From NCBI RefSeq assembly GCF_013030265.1, contig NZ_WPZQ01000008.1, positions 124,001 to 188,000 of the forward strand: a DNA stretch of 64,000 nucleotides, in the 5' to 3' direction. The translations under genes were made by a program, and so were the position numbers. The stretch is from Ruegeria arenilitoris. GTDB taxonomy: Bacteria > Pseudomonadota > Alphaproteobacteria > Rhodobacterales > Rhodobacteraceae. The notes below the pieces were generated by a model that was not told the DNA's origin, searched no databases, and saw only the letters and a list, made by a program, of their open reading frames with translations. Below, one piece after another: positions 1 through 9,263 of this stretch; position 1 is the first letter of the stretch; each line of letters starts with the position of its first letter.

Positions 1-183
1 CTTTATCCTGCCAAGATCGACCGCAGCTGGTATCAACTAGCTGACACACCCTACCTGCAACAAATCCTGATGCAGATGGAAACCCGACCTGCAACCCGCG
101 CGGCTATTGCTGCCGAAGGATTGGGCGTCACGCCCTTTACATCTCCGACTTACGCCAACCCTCCAGAAGGCTCAGCTACCTGA
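1..183 (+). CDS. Probable glutathione S-transferase family protein, C-terminal end (partial)
   Basis: Frame 1 is open from the left edge to a TGA at 181-183, giving the last 60 residues of a protein whose start lies outside the window. The segment around residues 32-45 (METRPATRAAIAAEG) resembles the last helix of many bacterial glutathione S-transferases, where an R-P-A motif is followed by alanines. The stop lies 1 bp before the sdaA ATG, so the two are probably cotranscribed. Family assignment is inference from a short tail; another all-helical family is possible. Confidence 0.5.
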   Translation, partial: LYPAKIDRSWYQLADTPYLQQILMQMETRPATRAAIAAEGLGVTPFTSPTYANPPEGSAT

Positions 184-184
184 C

Positions 185-1558
185 ATGTTCCTCTCTGTCT
201 TCGATATGTTCAAAGTGGGCATCGGCCCTTCCTCTTCGCACACCATGGGACCAATGGTTGCAGCCGCGCGGTTTCTTGATCTGATGCGCGCCTCTCCGTT
301 TGACTTCGCAGGACTGCGTGGATCGCTGCACGGGTCTCTGGCGTTTACCGGTGTCGGGCACGCCACCGACCGGGCCACCATTCTGGGATTGGCCGGCTTC
401 GTCCCGGACAATTACGACAATGACAAGGCCGAGGCAGCGCTGGCTGAAATCGCGGCGACGCACACGGTCACACCCGACGGATTGCCGACACTGAAATTCG
501 ATCCGAAAACAGATCTTGTCTTTGACTATGACCACAACCTGCCCGGTCACGCCAACGGCATGATCCTGATGGCAACCGACGCGCAGGGCGATGTGATCCT
601 GCGACAGGTCTATTATTCCGTCGGCGGCGGATTTGTCCTGACCGAAGAAGAACTGGCCGAAGGCAAAGATACCAACGACGGCCCAGCTGTACCCTACCCG
701 TTTCACTCGGCTGCCGAGATGCTGGAAATGGCGAACTCAAGCGGCAAGAGCATCGCTGCGATGAAGCGCGAGAACGAGATTGCGCGCGGCTGTGCCGATA
801 GCTTCGCCAAAGGGTCGGCGCGACTTTGGGAAGTAATGAACAATTGCATCGAGCGCGGCCTTACCACCGACGGCATCCTGCCCGGTGGCCTGAATGTACG
901 CCGCCGCGCCAAGGGTATCTATGACGCGCTGCAAGCCGAGCGCGGCATGAACCTGAACGCGCCGCACACCATCAATGACTGGATGAGCGTCTACGCGATG
1001 GCCGTGAACGAAGAAAACGCTGCAGGCGGTCAGGTGGTCACCGCGCCCACCAATGGCGCTGCAGGGACTTTGCCTGCGGTGCTTCGGTACTATCTGGATC
1101 ACGTGCCCGGCGCCTCGGAAAGCCATATCGAGGATTTTCTACTAACCGCCGCCGCGATTGGCGGACTGGTCAAGTATAACGCCTCGATCTCCGGTGCCGA
1201 AGCCGGGTGTCAGGCAGAGGTCGGCAGCGCCTCGGCAATGGCCGCGGCAGGCCTGTGCGCAGTGATGGGCGGCACGCCCGAGCAAGTTGAGAACGCAGCT
1301 GAGATTGCGCTGGAACATCATTTGGGCATGACCTGCGATCCTGTTGCAGGTCTGGTTCAGGTTCCCTGCATTGAGCGCAACGGACTGGCTGCAATCAAGG
1401 CAGTTTCTGCAGCTTCGCTTGCGCTGCGCGGGGATGGCAAACACTTCGTGCCGTTGGATGCGGTGATCGAAACCATGCGCCAGACCGGGCATGACATGCA
1501 TGAAAAGTACAAAGAGACTTCTCTGGGTGGCCTTGCCGTAAACGTACCCAATTGCTGA
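185..1558 (+). CDS. sdaA: L-serine ammonia-lyase (L-serine dehydratase), iron-sulfur type
   Basis: Deaminates L-serine to pyruvate and ammonia in the cytosol. The 457-residue chain carries the beta domain at the N-terminus (MFLSVFDMFKVGIGPSSSHT) and the alpha domain after about residue 190, as in single-chain bacterial enzymes. Three cysteines expected to bind the 4Fe-4S cluster are visible in GAEAGCQ and in the pair HLGMTCDPVAGLVQVPC. The protein ends in cysteine (VNVPNC), the position that forms the tail-in-mouth fourth ligand in the Legionella enzyme. I chose ATG 185 over an upstream in-frame start at 107 because the conserved family N-terminus begins there. It follows the GST-like gene by 1 bp. 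Confidence 0.95.
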   Translation: MFLSVFDMFKVGIGPSSSHTMGPMVAAARFLDLMRASPFDFAGLRGSLHGSLAFTGVGHATDRATILGLAGFVPDNYDNDKAEAALAEIAATHTVTPDGLPTLKFDPKTDLVFDYDHNLPGHANGMILMATDAQGDVILRQVYYSVGGGFVLTEEELAEGKDTNDGPAVPYPFHSAAEMLEMANSSGKSIAAMKRENEIARGCADSFAKGSARLWEVMNNCIERGLTTDGILPGGLNVRRRAKGIYDALQAERGMNLNAPHTINDWMSVYAMAVNEENAAGGQVVTAPTNGAAGTLPAVLRYYLDHVPGASESHIEDFLLTAAAIGGLVKYNASISGAEAGCQAEVGSASAMAAAGLCAVMGGTPEQVENAAEIALEHHLGMTCDPVAGLVQVPCIERNGLAAIKAVSAASLALRGDGKHFVPLDAVIETMRQTGHDMHEKYKETSLGGLAVNVPNC

Positions 1559-1579
1559 CCTGACAGTTTGCTCTTTCAC

Positions 1580-1608
1580 ACGGGCACGGCTTGACCTAGC
1601 GTGCCCGT
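1580..1608. terminator. Inverted repeat between sdaA and the DMT exporter
   Basis: An 8-bp perfect inverted repeat (ACGGGCAC at 1580-1587, GTGCCCGT at 1601-1608) lies just before ATG 1610 and 22 bp after the sdaA stop. There is no T-tract, so this is a weak terminator candidate or a structure over the next gene's initiation region. Confidence 0.35.
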
Positions 1609-1609
1609 C

Positions 1610-2524
1610 ATGACCCAGGATCGTCCCGTCTTTGGCATCTTTCTGATGCTTGGTTTTTGTGTGCTTGCACCGCTTGGTGATGCAATGGCCAAACTGCTGG
1701 GCGAAACAACCCCACTGGGTCTGCTGGTTCTGGTCCGCTTTGCTGTTCAGGCGATCATCCTGATCCCGCTGGTCGCTGTGACGGGTCGTCCCTGGCGAAT
1801 GAGTGGCCGTATACTGAGGTTAACACTGATCCGCACGATCCTGCACATCGCGGGGATTGCCGCCATGTTCAGTGCGCTGCAATATCTGCCATTGGCCGAT
1901 GCGGTCGCGATCGCCTTCGTCATGCCTTTCATCATGCTGCTGCTGGGCAGCTATGTGTTGGGTGAGGAAGTCGGTGCCCGGCGTCTGATCGCGTGCATCG
2001 TTGGTTTCATTGGCACCCTGCTGGTTATCCAACCCAGCTTTGCCGAGGTCGGTGCACCCGCTTTGCTGCCGCTCGTGGTCGCGGTGGTGTTTTCGTTTTT
2101 CATGCTGGTCACACGGAAGATCGCGAAAGAAACAGATCCGATCGCACTCCAGGCGGTTTCGGGCTCTTTCGCGACAGTGATGCTTCTTCCGCTTCTCCTG
2201 ATCGGGACAGGGGCCGACATATGGGAGCTCTCTTTGATCGTACCCGCAGGCGAAACCCACTGGCTGCTGATCGCGATCGGCGTGTTGGGAACGGTCGCTC
2301 ATCTGCTGATGACATGGTCGCTACGCTATGCGCCTTCCGCCACGCTCGCACCGATGCAATATCTCGAGATTCCCGTGGCAACGCTGATCGGATGGATGAT
2401 CTTTCACGATCTGCCTGATGGCCTTGCGGCGATCGGGATTCTGATCACCATCTGCGCCGGGCTCTATGTCATCCTGCGTGAGCGCGCCAACGCCCGGTCC
2501 GCTCCGACTGAAACGCCAGCATGA
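1610..2524 (+). CDS. DMT superfamily (EamA) transporter
   Basis: A 304-residue inner-membrane protein with about ten hydrophobic segments arranged as two EamA repeats (roughly residues 10-140 and 150-290), the layout of drug/metabolite exporters. Typical EamA signatures are visible, such as FCVLAPLGDAMAKLLG in helix 1 and LQYLPLADAVAIAF. Substrate cannot be told; location downstream of sdaA makes an amino-acid-related solute possible but unproven. ATG 1610 was preferred to GTG 1601, which sits inside a hairpin; neither has a strong ribosome-binding site. The 3' end overlaps the convergent thiamine pyrophosphokinase gene by 56 bp. Confidence 0.85.
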   Translation: MTQDRPVFGIFLMLGFCVLAPLGDAMAKLLGETTPLGLLVLVRFAVQAIILIPLVAVTGRPWRMSGRILRLTLIRTILHIAGIAAMFSALQYLPLADAVAIAFVMPFIMLLLGSYVLGEEVGARRLIACIVGFIGTLLVIQPSFAEVGAPALLPLVVAVVFSFFMLVTRKIAKETDPIALQAVSGSFATVMLLPLLLIGTGADIWELSLIVPAGETHWLLIAIGVLGTVAHLLMTWSLRYAPSATLAPMQYLEIPVATLIGWMIFHDLPDGLAAIGILITICAGLYVILRERANARSAPTETPA

Positions 2525-3176
2525 CCTGATCCAAAGCCGTTCGCGGCACCATGACCAGCAGGCCCGGACCATCCACCTCAAGCTCAACATCCGACATGGC
2601 CCGGTTTGAGGTCCCAACTCGCCCATCCGGTTCCAGAACCAGCCCATCGATTGGCCATTCCAAACCTTTACTTCGCCCCGTTACACGCTGAAACGGAAAC
2701 AATGAAACTGTCTGCCCCGGCTCAATGGTCATCGTGATATGTGGGGGTGCGTGAAACGCGACCTCATGCTCGCCCAGCAAGATACAGCGGTGATCGGGAA
2801 GCCGGACCAACGCATTAAGTACGGCAAGCTGATGATCCAGACGCCCCCCCAGAAACCCGACACCTAAAACAAGAGGCGCTTCAATGCTGCGTAGTGCTTT
2901 GTCAAAGTCGGTGCTATCTTGTTCACGTATCGGAAACAAACGCTCTTCCGGGATCTGCTCGCGATACCTTCTCTCCAACGAATCGAAGTCTCCGATTACC
3001 GCGTCCGGCATCCGACCCGATTCGATGACGGCGGCGGCTCCACCATCCGCTGCGACCACCTGATTGACGCGGCTTAGCACCAAATTCAGGTCATCAGGAC
3101 CGATTTGTCCCCCTCCGATCAGTGCTATTGGCCTCTGAGAACATACAATCGGGCTATTTTTTACAAGATTGACCAT
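2469..3176 (-). CDS. Thiamine diphosphokinase
   Basis: Transfers pyrophosphate from ATP to thiamine to make thiamine diphosphate. The 235-residue chain shows the family motifs: VVAADGGA, the acidic VIGDFDSL motif, DSTDFDKAL and GFLGGRLDHQL. The C-terminal half is a small beta domain that binds thiamine in the dimer. Start is uncertain: ATG 3176 has GGGAAA just upstream and leaves a short leader before the conserved ALIGGG strand; in-frame starts at 3197 and 3206 also exist. It is convergent with, and overlaps, the DMT transporter gene by 56 bp. No TPP riboswitch is evident upstream. Confidence 0.88.
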   Translation of the reverse strand: MVNLVKNSPIVCSQRPIALIGGGQIGPDDLNLVLSRVNQVVAADGGAAAVIESGRMPDAVIGDFDSLERRYREQIPEERLFPIREQDSTDFDKALRSIEAPLVLGVGFLGGRLDHQLAVLNALVRLPDHRCILLGEHEVAFHAPPHITMTIEPGQTVSLFPFQRVTGRSKGLEWPIDGLVLEPDGRVGTSNRAMSDVELEVDGPGLLVMVPRTALDQVMLAFQSERTGRWRAHAG

Positions 3177-3297
3177 TTTTCCCGGTTTTGGACACATTGA
3201 GACCACAAAATGATAGGTTCATCTAGACAGTTCCGAGCCGACTCTGCGCCCAGCGTCGCGCGGATTGGCTCTGTAGTTTGTAAAGGACGTGCGTCTG

Positions 3298-4983
3298 ATG
3301 GTACAGAATAACAAGGTATTGACCGTTTCCTACGGAACCTTCTCGTGCACTTTGGAAGGTTTTGATGATTCATTTGAAACGATGAAAGCGATTGCAGAGT
3401 ATTTTCGCGATCTCGCAGCGGATGATCGCTACTTTGGATCGGAACCCCCACAGCCAGACGCAGAAATGCTGACCCGCATCGCCCAGCGCGACGCTTCGCG
3501 CCGTGTCGAGGCCAGCCAGAATGAAACTGGCCTGCTATTACGCGCAACCGAAGAAGCGCCCACAGCCGAACCACAGCCGGTCGCGCCGGTAATCGCAGCC
3601 GAACAACCACAACCCCAGCCACAACAAACGCCTGACAGCACCCCCGATCTGACTGTTGTGGACACGGCGCCCTCCACAAGCGCTGACGCATTCTTTGCCG
3701 AGGCCGAACCGGTTGAACCTGCTCAGCCCGCTGCCGCCGACAGCATCGCTGCCAAGCTGCAGCGCATCCGCGCGGTTGTTTCGCATGCGGACGAAGGCTC
3801 GACAGCGTATTCCGAGGATGAAGACAACGGATACCTGACCCCAGCCCAGCCAAAGGTTGACGCCATTTCGGCGGCATTCGAGTCGGGCGCCCTGAGCCCC
3901 GAGGATCTGGACGACACGGCAACGGGCGAAGCCCCGCAAGCTGCTCCTGAAGCGCCTGAACCAGTCATTGAACCCGAAGCGACCCCCGAAATCGAGGAAA
4001 CCATTGCCGAAGCAGAGGTTCAGGAAGAACTGGCCGAGGCTGATCAACCCACTGACGTTCTGTTCTCGGATCTCGACGAAGCGCCCGAGGCCGAAGAAGA
4101 ACAGGATGAAATCGTCAACATTCTCGATGTCGATGAATCTGATGAAGACGATGTAACTGAAAACGACGAGAACAGCACTCTGCAGTTGGAGCAGTCCGAC
4201 ATCGTGTTCGAATCGCATGATGGTATCCTGACCGCAGAGGACGAACACAATCTGCTGAATGAGATTTCGGAAGTCGAAGCAGAGATGGATGCCCGTACCG
4301 GCCATAAACTGTCCGAAGAATCCGGCATTGATCAGGATGTTTCACGACTGATGGACAAGGCCGACGCACGGATGGACGACCCTGCGACCAACGATCAGCG
4401 AGAAACCTATTCGCACCTGCGGACAGCAGTTGCTGCCACCGAAGCAGAGCGCGACGAGGCGGGTGAAGATGCTGCCGCTGCGGGCGACGCCGACTATCGC
4501 GGCGATCTGGCGTCCGTTGTCAGCCCCCGTCGCCCTGCCGAGATTGAAGTCACAAGCCTGCGCCCTGAAACCGATAATGCGGCGCCCCTCAAACTGGTGG
4601 CTGAGCAGCGCATCGATACGCAGGACACAGATGCAGGGCCTATTACGCCGCGCCGTGTCACAGCCGCTCAAGAGGACGAAGATACATCAGAAGAAGGCGG
4701 CTTTGCCTCGTTTGCACAGGAACAAGGCGCTCAATCCCTTCCCGATCTGCTCGAAGCGGCTGCGGCCTATCTGTCCTTCATCGAAGGCCAGGAACAATTC
4801 TCGCGCCCGCAACTCATGAACAAGGTCCGCTCGTTGAAGCAGGATGAGTTCAATCGTGAAGAGAGCCTGCGCTCGTTCGGTCAGTTGCTGCGCGACGGTA
4901 AGATCGAAAAGGCCGGTGGAGGTCGTTTCGCGGCCTCGAACCAGATTGGTTTCCGTCCGGACGACAAACGCGCGGCCGGGTAA
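3298..4983 (+). CDS. Conserved acidic protein of unknown function (roseobacter family)
   Basis: A 561-residue soluble protein with no signal peptide. Residues 1-60 form a compact folded-looking module (MVQNNKVLTVSYGTFSCTLE and a helical EYFRDLAADDRYFG stretch). Residues about 85-470 are rich in Glu, Asp, Ala and Pro and look disordered. The last 80 residues (from LPDLLEAAAAYLSFIEGQ) are again ordered, with a basic helix around RPQLMNKVRSLKQ. Such proteins occur in Rhodobacteraceae and are sometimes mislabelled as chemotaxis proteins; I see no CheA domain. ATG 3298 has AAGGA 10 bp upstream; a GTG at 3289 is too close to it. A terminator follows. Confidence 0.85.
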   Translation: MVQNNKVLTVSYGTFSCTLEGFDDSFETMKAIAEYFRDLAADDRYFGSEPPQPDAEMLTRIAQRDASRRVEASQNETGLLLRATEEAPTAEPQPVAPVIAAEQPQPQPQQTPDSTPDLTVVDTAPSTSADAFFAEAEPVEPAQPAAADSIAAKLQRIRAVVSHADEGSTAYSEDEDNGYLTPAQPKVDAISAAFESGALSPEDLDDTATGEAPQAAPEAPEPVIEPEATPEIEETIAEAEVQEELAEADQPTDVLFSDLDEAPEAEEEQDEIVNILDVDESDEDDVTENDENSTLQLEQSDIVFESHDGILTAEDEHNLLNEISEVEAEMDARTGHKLSEESGIDQDVSRLMDKADARMDDPATNDQRETYSHLRTAVAATEAERDEAGEDAAAAGDADYRGDLASVVSPRRPAEIEVTSLRPETDNAAPLKLVAEQRIDTQDTDAGPITPRRVTAAQEDEDTSEEGGFASFAQEQGAQSLPDLLEAAAAYLSFIEGQEQFSRPQLMNKVRSLKQDEFNREESLRSFGQLLRDGKIEKAGGGRFAASNQIGFRPDDKRAAG

Positions 4984-5002
4984 GGCACAAACAGAAAATG
5001 GT

Positions 5003-5036
5003 AACGGCCGGAGAGTTTCTCCGGCCGTTCTTTTTT
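5003..5036 (+). terminator. Rho-independent terminator
   Basis: Perfect 11-bp stem (AACGGCCGGAG at 5003-5013 and CTCCGGCCGTT at 5019-5029) with a 5-nt loop, followed by CTTTTTT. It lies 20 bp after the acidic-protein gene and reads out on the plus strand. Confidence 0.92.
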
Positions 5037-5053
5037 GCCTATGATCACTAAAG

Positions 5054-5770
5054 TCAGAAGTTGAATGCCAGTGCGACGTAAGGACCGGTCAACGTCAGAT
5101 CGATAACATTTTGTCCGCCTTCGAAATCAACGCTCAGGTGGCGGTATCCGCCAACAACATGGGTCGTGTCAGTCCATTTCCAGCCTGCCTGGATCAATGC
5201 CTCCCACTGAAATTTTGACCCAACGCCAAACCCGCCAACATTCCCCATCGCAGAAAAGTTCCACCGGTCATTGATCGCCCGGTGGTATCGCGCGCCGATC
5301 AGCGGATCGGTCCAGCTCTGATCCGTGCTGGCTGTAAATCGAGCAACAGTCGTTGAAAGATCAAGGTCCCAATGGCGCAACGCTGCCATCGCCTCGACGC
5401 GCGATTGGCTGTCCTGAAACACCGTATAGCTGGCGCCCAGAGACATCATGATGCCATCGAGTTCCCAGTTCGCCAGATCGTTGAATGGGCCAATCGGAAC
5501 GTTATCTCCGAGATTGAGATAGTTGAACTCTCCACCAATCGCCCATCGTCCCTTTCGCGCCTCACCGGCAATAAGGAACGCGCTGTTCAGAATATCAAAG
5601 ATAGACTTACTGCCATCGACCGGGGGATTGGGTCCAATATCCAGAGACGTTCTGAATTCCGGTCCCCAGAGATATGGTGCTACCACAAAATCCCAATCGT
5701 TGGCCTGCACAGGCTCTGGGGCAATCCCCGATATGGCAATCGCAAATGCCCCCGCAACCGCTTGTTTCAT
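5054..5770 (-). CDS. Outer-membrane beta-barrel protein, unknown role
   Basis: A 238-residue secreted protein. Residues 1-23 form a signal peptide ending at VQA; the mature chain starts NDWDFVVAPYLWGPEF, an opening typical of small outer-membrane porin-like barrels. Alternating hydrophobic residues, many aromatic and Gly residues, and a final phenylalanine (ALAFNF) fit an eight- to twelve-stranded barrel inserted by BAM. Substrate or partner cannot be inferred. It is transcribed alone, convergent with the terminator of the acidic-protein gene, and upstream of it lies the divergently unrelated end of DUF2842. Confidence 0.75.
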   Translation of the reverse strand: MKQAVAGAFAIAISGIAPEPVQANDWDFVVAPYLWGPEFRTSLDIGPNPPVDGSKSIFDILNSAFLIAGEARKGRWAIGGEFNYLNLGDNVPIGPFNDLANWELDGIMMSLGASYTVFQDSQSRVEAMAALRHWDLDLSTTVARFTASTDQSWTDPLIGARYHRAINDRWNFSAMGNVGGFGVGSKFQWEALIQAGWKWTDTTHVVGGYRHLSVDFEGGQNVIDLTLTGPYVALAFNF

Positions 5771-5855
5771 GTTTCACCTGCAAGCCAATATATCACCAAA
5801 ACACATTCGATTCAGTGAGTTTGTCATGCAGGTGATTTTCGATCAACAGCCGGGG

Positions 5856-6098
5856 CTAGTTTGAATCCTGATCTGGGTCTTCTTTGCCGACACCACGAAA
5901 GACGAACTTGAACGGCAGTGCCCACAAAACGCCAAGTACGATGTAGACCAGAAGTTCGACCCAGATTGGTGGACGGTCGAGCCAGTTCACCACCGTCACC
6001 ACCGCCACAATGTAAAGCGGCAACCCGATCACAAGGATCACCAGCGACCAGCGCCGGCGAGCCTTGTAGCTTAGGCCAGATTTCTGTTCACCACTCAT
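5856..6098 (-). CDS. DUF2842 small membrane protein
   Basis: An 80-residue protein with a basic N-terminus (YKARRRW) and two hydrophobic segments, roughly residues 18-40 and 48-66, ending in the family signature LPFKFVFRGVG. This matches the alphaproteobacterial DUF2842 family; function unknown, inner-membrane location inferred. The ATG (6098-6096) overlaps the TGA of purA by one base, so translation is likely coupled to purA. Confidence 0.85.
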   Translation of the reverse strand: MSGEQKSGLSYKARRRWSLVILVIGLPLYIVAVVTVVNWLDRPPIWVELLVYIVLGVLWALPFKFVFRGVGKEDPDQDSN

Positions 6099-7393
6099 CA
6101 ATCTGCAAACGGGTCGGTCACCAGAATGGTGTCATCCCGCTCCGGGCTGGTGGAAAGAAGTGCGACCGGGCATTCGATAAGTTCTTCGACCCGACGTACA
6201 TACTTGATCGCATTGGCTGGCAGTTCGGCCCAGCTGCGTGCACCCTCAGTGGATTCGCTCCAGCCTGGCATTTCCTCGTAGATCGGCGTGCAGCGCGCCT
6301 GCTGATCAGCTGCGGTTGGCAGATAATCCAGACGTTCGCCGTCCAGATCATAGCCCACGCAGATCTTCAGGGTTTCAAACCCGTCCAGAACGTCCAGCTT
6401 CGTCAGCGAGATGCCGTTAACACCGCTGGTCGCGCAGGTTTGGCGCACCAGGCAGGCATCGAACCAGCCACAGCGGCGCTTACGGCCAGTTACGGTTCCG
6501 AACTCATGTCCACGAGTACCCAGACGCATGCCGTCGTCGTCATCCAGCTCGGTCGGGAACGGCCCCTCACCGACGCGGGTGGTATATGCTTTGACGATCC
6601 CCAGAACGAAATCGACCGAGCCCGGGCCGATGCCAACCCCAGTCGCGGCCTGCCCGGCAATTACGTTGGATGAGGTCACGAACGGATAGGTACCGAAATC
6701 GATGTCCAACAATGCACCCTGCGCGCCTTCGAACAGGATCCGCTTGCCAGCTTTGCGTTTTTCGTTGAGCACTTTCCAGACGGGCGCAGCGAACGGCAAA
6801 ATCTGCGGGGCAATCTCTTTCAACTGAGCAATCAGGGCATCGCGATCAACCGGCTCGATCCCCAAACCCTTGCGCAGCGGGTCATGGTGCTGCAACGCGC
6901 GATCAACACGTGCTTCCAGCGTTGCATGGTCAGCAAGATCAGCAACACGCACCGAACGGCGGCCTACCTTGTCTTCGTATGCCGGGCCAATACCGCGACC
7001 TGTGGTCCCGATTTTGGTGCCTTTGCTGGCGGCCTCTTCACGGGCGCGATCGAGTTCACCGTGGATCGGAAGAATCAACGGGGTGTTTTCCGCAATCATC
7101 AGTGTTTCGGGCGTGATCTCGACACCCTGTTCGCGGATCGATGCGATTTCGCCAACCAGATGCCACGGGTCCAGAACAACACCGTTGCCAATCACACTCA
7201 GCTTGCCGCCGCGCACAACGCCGGATGGAAGCGCGTTCAGCTTGTAAACCTCGCTGTCAATGACCAGCGTATGCCCTGCATTATGCCCGCCCTGAAAACG
7301 CGCGATCACATCCGCCCGCTCGCTGAGCCAGTCGACGATCTTGCCTTTTCCTTCGTCACCCCACTGGGCGCCGACAACAACCACATTGGCCAT
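6098..7393 (-). CDS. purA: Adenylosuccinate synthase
   Basis: Catalyses GTP-dependent joining of IMP and aspartate to adenylosuccinate, the first committed step to AMP. The 431-residue length is standard. GDEGKGK near residues 12-18 contains the catalytic Asp13, and His41 lies in GGHNAGH. Further signatures are [14 protein letters not shown] and the C-terminal GTP-binding region. The downstream DUF2842 gene overlaps by one base. The upstream region of about 100 bp before the nitrile hydratase accessory gene probably carries its promoter. Confidence 0.97.
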   Translation of the reverse strand: MANVVVVGAQWGDEGKGKIVDWLSERADVIARFQGGHNAGHTLVIDSEVYKLNALPSGVVRGGKLSVIGNGVVLDPWHLVGEIASIREQGVEITPETLMIAENTPLILPIHGELDRAREEAASKGTKIGTTGRGIGPAYEDKVGRRSVRVADLADHATLEARVDRALQHHDPLRKGLGIEPVDRDALIAQLKEIAPQILPFAAPVWKVLNEKRKAGKRILFEGAQGALLDIDFGTYPFVTSSNVIAGQAATGVGIGPGSVDFVLGIVKAYTTRVGEGPFPTELDDDDGMRLGTRGHEFGTVTGRKRRCGWFDACLVRQTCATSGVNGISLTKLDVLDGFETLKICVGYDLDGERLDYLPTAADQQARCTPIYEEMPGWSESTEGARSWAELPANAIKYVRRVEELIECPVALLSTSPERDDTILVTDPFAD

Positions 7394-7492
7394 ATCCGGT
7401 CCTTTTGCGCTGAGTTATCAAACTCGGCTCGTATAGCGGGGGGAAAGCGGCAGGGAAACCGGTAATTCGACGCAGTTGAACCTATCGGAGGC

Positions 7493-7828
7493 TCAGACAG
7501 GTGCCAATCGCACCGGCTGGCCGTGCGGGGTCGTCAGATAGGCATCTTCCCAAGCATTTTTCATCGTATCCACATCTGCCGGTGCCGCCTCGCCCTGCTC
7601 GGCCAGCAGTGATTCCAATGTTTCAAGCCAGGCATGGAAGTAGTCATCACCACCATCCAGTTCGCGATCCAGGCCATGACGCTTAAGAGTCTGTGAAAAC
7701 CGTGCCGCCCAGTACGACCAGTTAAACCGACCGGCTTCGTTCAATGCCACAGTCACGGCAAATACCTGCGCATGCCATGGCTCGACAAAGACAGGTTCAG
7801 GGGCGGAATGCGTCAGACAGTCACTCAT
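7493..7828 (-). CDS. Nitrile hydratase accessory protein (metallochaperone/activator)
   Basis: A 111-residue protein homologous to the N-terminal part of nitrile hydratase beta subunits (FVEPWHAQVFAVTVALNEAGRFNWSYW), matching the P14K/NhlE-type activators that insert cobalt and help cysteine oxidation in the alpha subunit. ATG 7828 forms an ATGA overlap with the end of the beta-subunit gene, so the three-gene unit alpha-beta-accessory is translationally coupled. Role is from family knowledge. Confidence 0.85.
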   Translation of the reverse strand: MSDCLTHSAPEPVFVEPWHAQVFAVTVALNEAGRFNWSYWAARFSQTLKRHGLDRELDGGDDYFHAWLETLESLLAEQGEAAPADVDTMKNAWEDAYLTTPHGQPVRLAPV

Positions 7829-8502
7829 TCGGGTTCCAGATAGCTTTGCCACAGATCCAGCACGACCTCATCCTGTGGATGTTCCGGGTTCGCCCACAGT
7901 TCTGATGCAGGGAATGCCACGGCATAAAGGGGTTCAGGTGCCTCACCCAATCTGTGCGCGCTCGAGTCGGGCAGCACATGTGTTCCATGGACCATCAGAA
8001 TGCGGCCCCTCGCTCCGGCTGCGTAAATGGGTAACCGCGTGTGTCCACCGTCAACAAGACGGTTCGCAGCCGGGCGTGCAGTGACGACCTCCTGCCCGAT
8101 TTCGAATTCCACAGGCACGTTCGAAGGCCGATCAGCGGGACCGCCACTGGCCAATACACCTGCTACCGCTTCCGCCTTCAATGCCCGATTGGCCAGAGCA
8201 TGCTCGCCACCGTCAGCCTCACCCCGCAAGTCCTCTTCGGTCAACACACCGCTTTGAACCAACAGGTCGGCGAGAGCAGAAATCCACTTCTCGTAATAGG
8301 AAAACCGCGTGTAGTCCTTGGGCGACAACCTCTCGCGGGCATGGCGCGAGATATCAATGTTCCACTGCCCCAGCGATCCGGCGGCAAGCGTCACTGCCAG
8401 AGCCCGCGCGTGCCAGTCTTCGGCAAACACCGGGGCATCCTCAGATTCGGGATTAACCGGACCGTCACCGAAACGCCCGCCCATATCATGTACGCGCGTC
8501 AT
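7825..8502 (-). CDS. nthB: Nitrile hydratase subunit beta
   Basis: Beta chain of the alpha-beta enzyme hydrating nitriles to amides. The 225-residue chain opens with [16 protein letters not shown], close to the typical beta start (VHDMGG..G.GPV). The middle ([30 protein letters not shown]) is helical as expected, and the C-terminal half ([28 protein letters not shown]) is the SH3-like barrel domain. It overlaps the alpha-subunit stop by 4 bp and the accessory gene by 4 bp. Confidence 0.92.
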   Translation of the reverse strand: MTRVHDMGGRFGDGPVNPESEDAPVFAEDWHARALAVTLAAGSLGQWNIDISRHARERLSPKDYTRFSYYEKWISALADLLVQSGVLTEEDLRGEADGGEHALANRALKAEAVAGVLASGGPADRPSNVPVEFEIGQEVVTARPAANRLVDGGHTRLPIYAAGARGRILMVHGTHVLPDSSAHRLGEAPEPLYAVAFPASELWANPEHPQDEVVLDLWQSYLEPE

Positions 8503-9113
8503 GATGGCACCTTGGGCAGGCCGGTTCCGATCATGCTGTCCCGCGTGACAAGGGCGGCAAGCTCTTCCTCACTAAACCCTTCGCTCCCTTTCGGTTGCAT
8601 CGGCAGAACAAGATACCGCACCTCTGCTGTCGAATCCCAAACGCGCACCGATGTTTCAGCGGGCAACGTAACCCCGAATTCGGCCAGCACCTTGCGCGGC
8701 TCTCGCACAGCGCGGGCGCGGTAGGCATCGGATTTGTACCAGCCCGGCGGAATTCCCAGCAGCGGCCATGGGTAACAGCTGCATAAGGTACAAACGACCA
8801 TATTGTGCTGCCCAGGCGTATTCTCGACCACGACCATGTGCTCACCTTGACGACCGTAGTAGCCCAATTCAGCCACCACCGAGGTCGCATCATTGAGCAA
8901 AGAATCTTTAAATTCGGGATCTGCCCAAGCCTTGGCGACGACACGCGCGCCGTTCTGGGGACCAATCTTGTTTTGATAGGTATCGATGATCTCATCCAAC
9001 GCCGCGGGATCGATCAAACCCTTGCGAGTCAGAATCGTCTCAAGCGCTTTGACGCGGAGCGCGGGTTCAGGTGGCAAAAGGGCGTGCGGGTGGTCGTGAT
9101 CATCATGTGGCAT
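8499..9113 (-). CDS. nthA: Nitrile hydratase subunit alpha, cobalt type
   Basis: Catalytic metal-binding subunit, 204 residues. The metal site is VCTLCSCY with Cys108, Cys111, Ser112 and Cys113; Thr after the first Cys marks the cobalt rather than the iron class, and Cys111/Cys113 would be oxidised to sulfinic and sulfenic acids. The rest follows the family ([42 protein letters not shown]). A His/Asp-rich N-terminus ([10 protein letters not shown]) could pre-bind metal, an inference. No amidase gene lies nearby to complete nitrile breakdown. The ribosome-binding site is weak. Confidence 0.94.
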   Translation of the reverse strand: MPHDDHDHPHALLPPEPALRVKALETILTRKGLIDPAALDEIIDTYQNKIGPQNGARVVAKAWADPEFKDSLLNDATSVVAELGYYGRQGEHMVVVENTPGQHNMVVCTLCSCYPWPLLGIPPGWYKSDAYRARAVREPRKVLAEFGVTLPAETSVRVWDSTAEVRYLVLPMQPKGSEGFSEEELAALVTRDSMIGTGLPKVPS

Positions 9114-9263
9114 GGCCGCAGCCTGCGCGAGGCAAAGCCCTGCTGTCCAGTCCCTTTGCCGTGATCTGAAACATCACCGTTCTTGATGCCAACTCCTCCC
9201 TTGCCCCCAGCATCAAACTTGCATAGATACCACGCGATACACGTCACGCCGCACAGGAAGACC

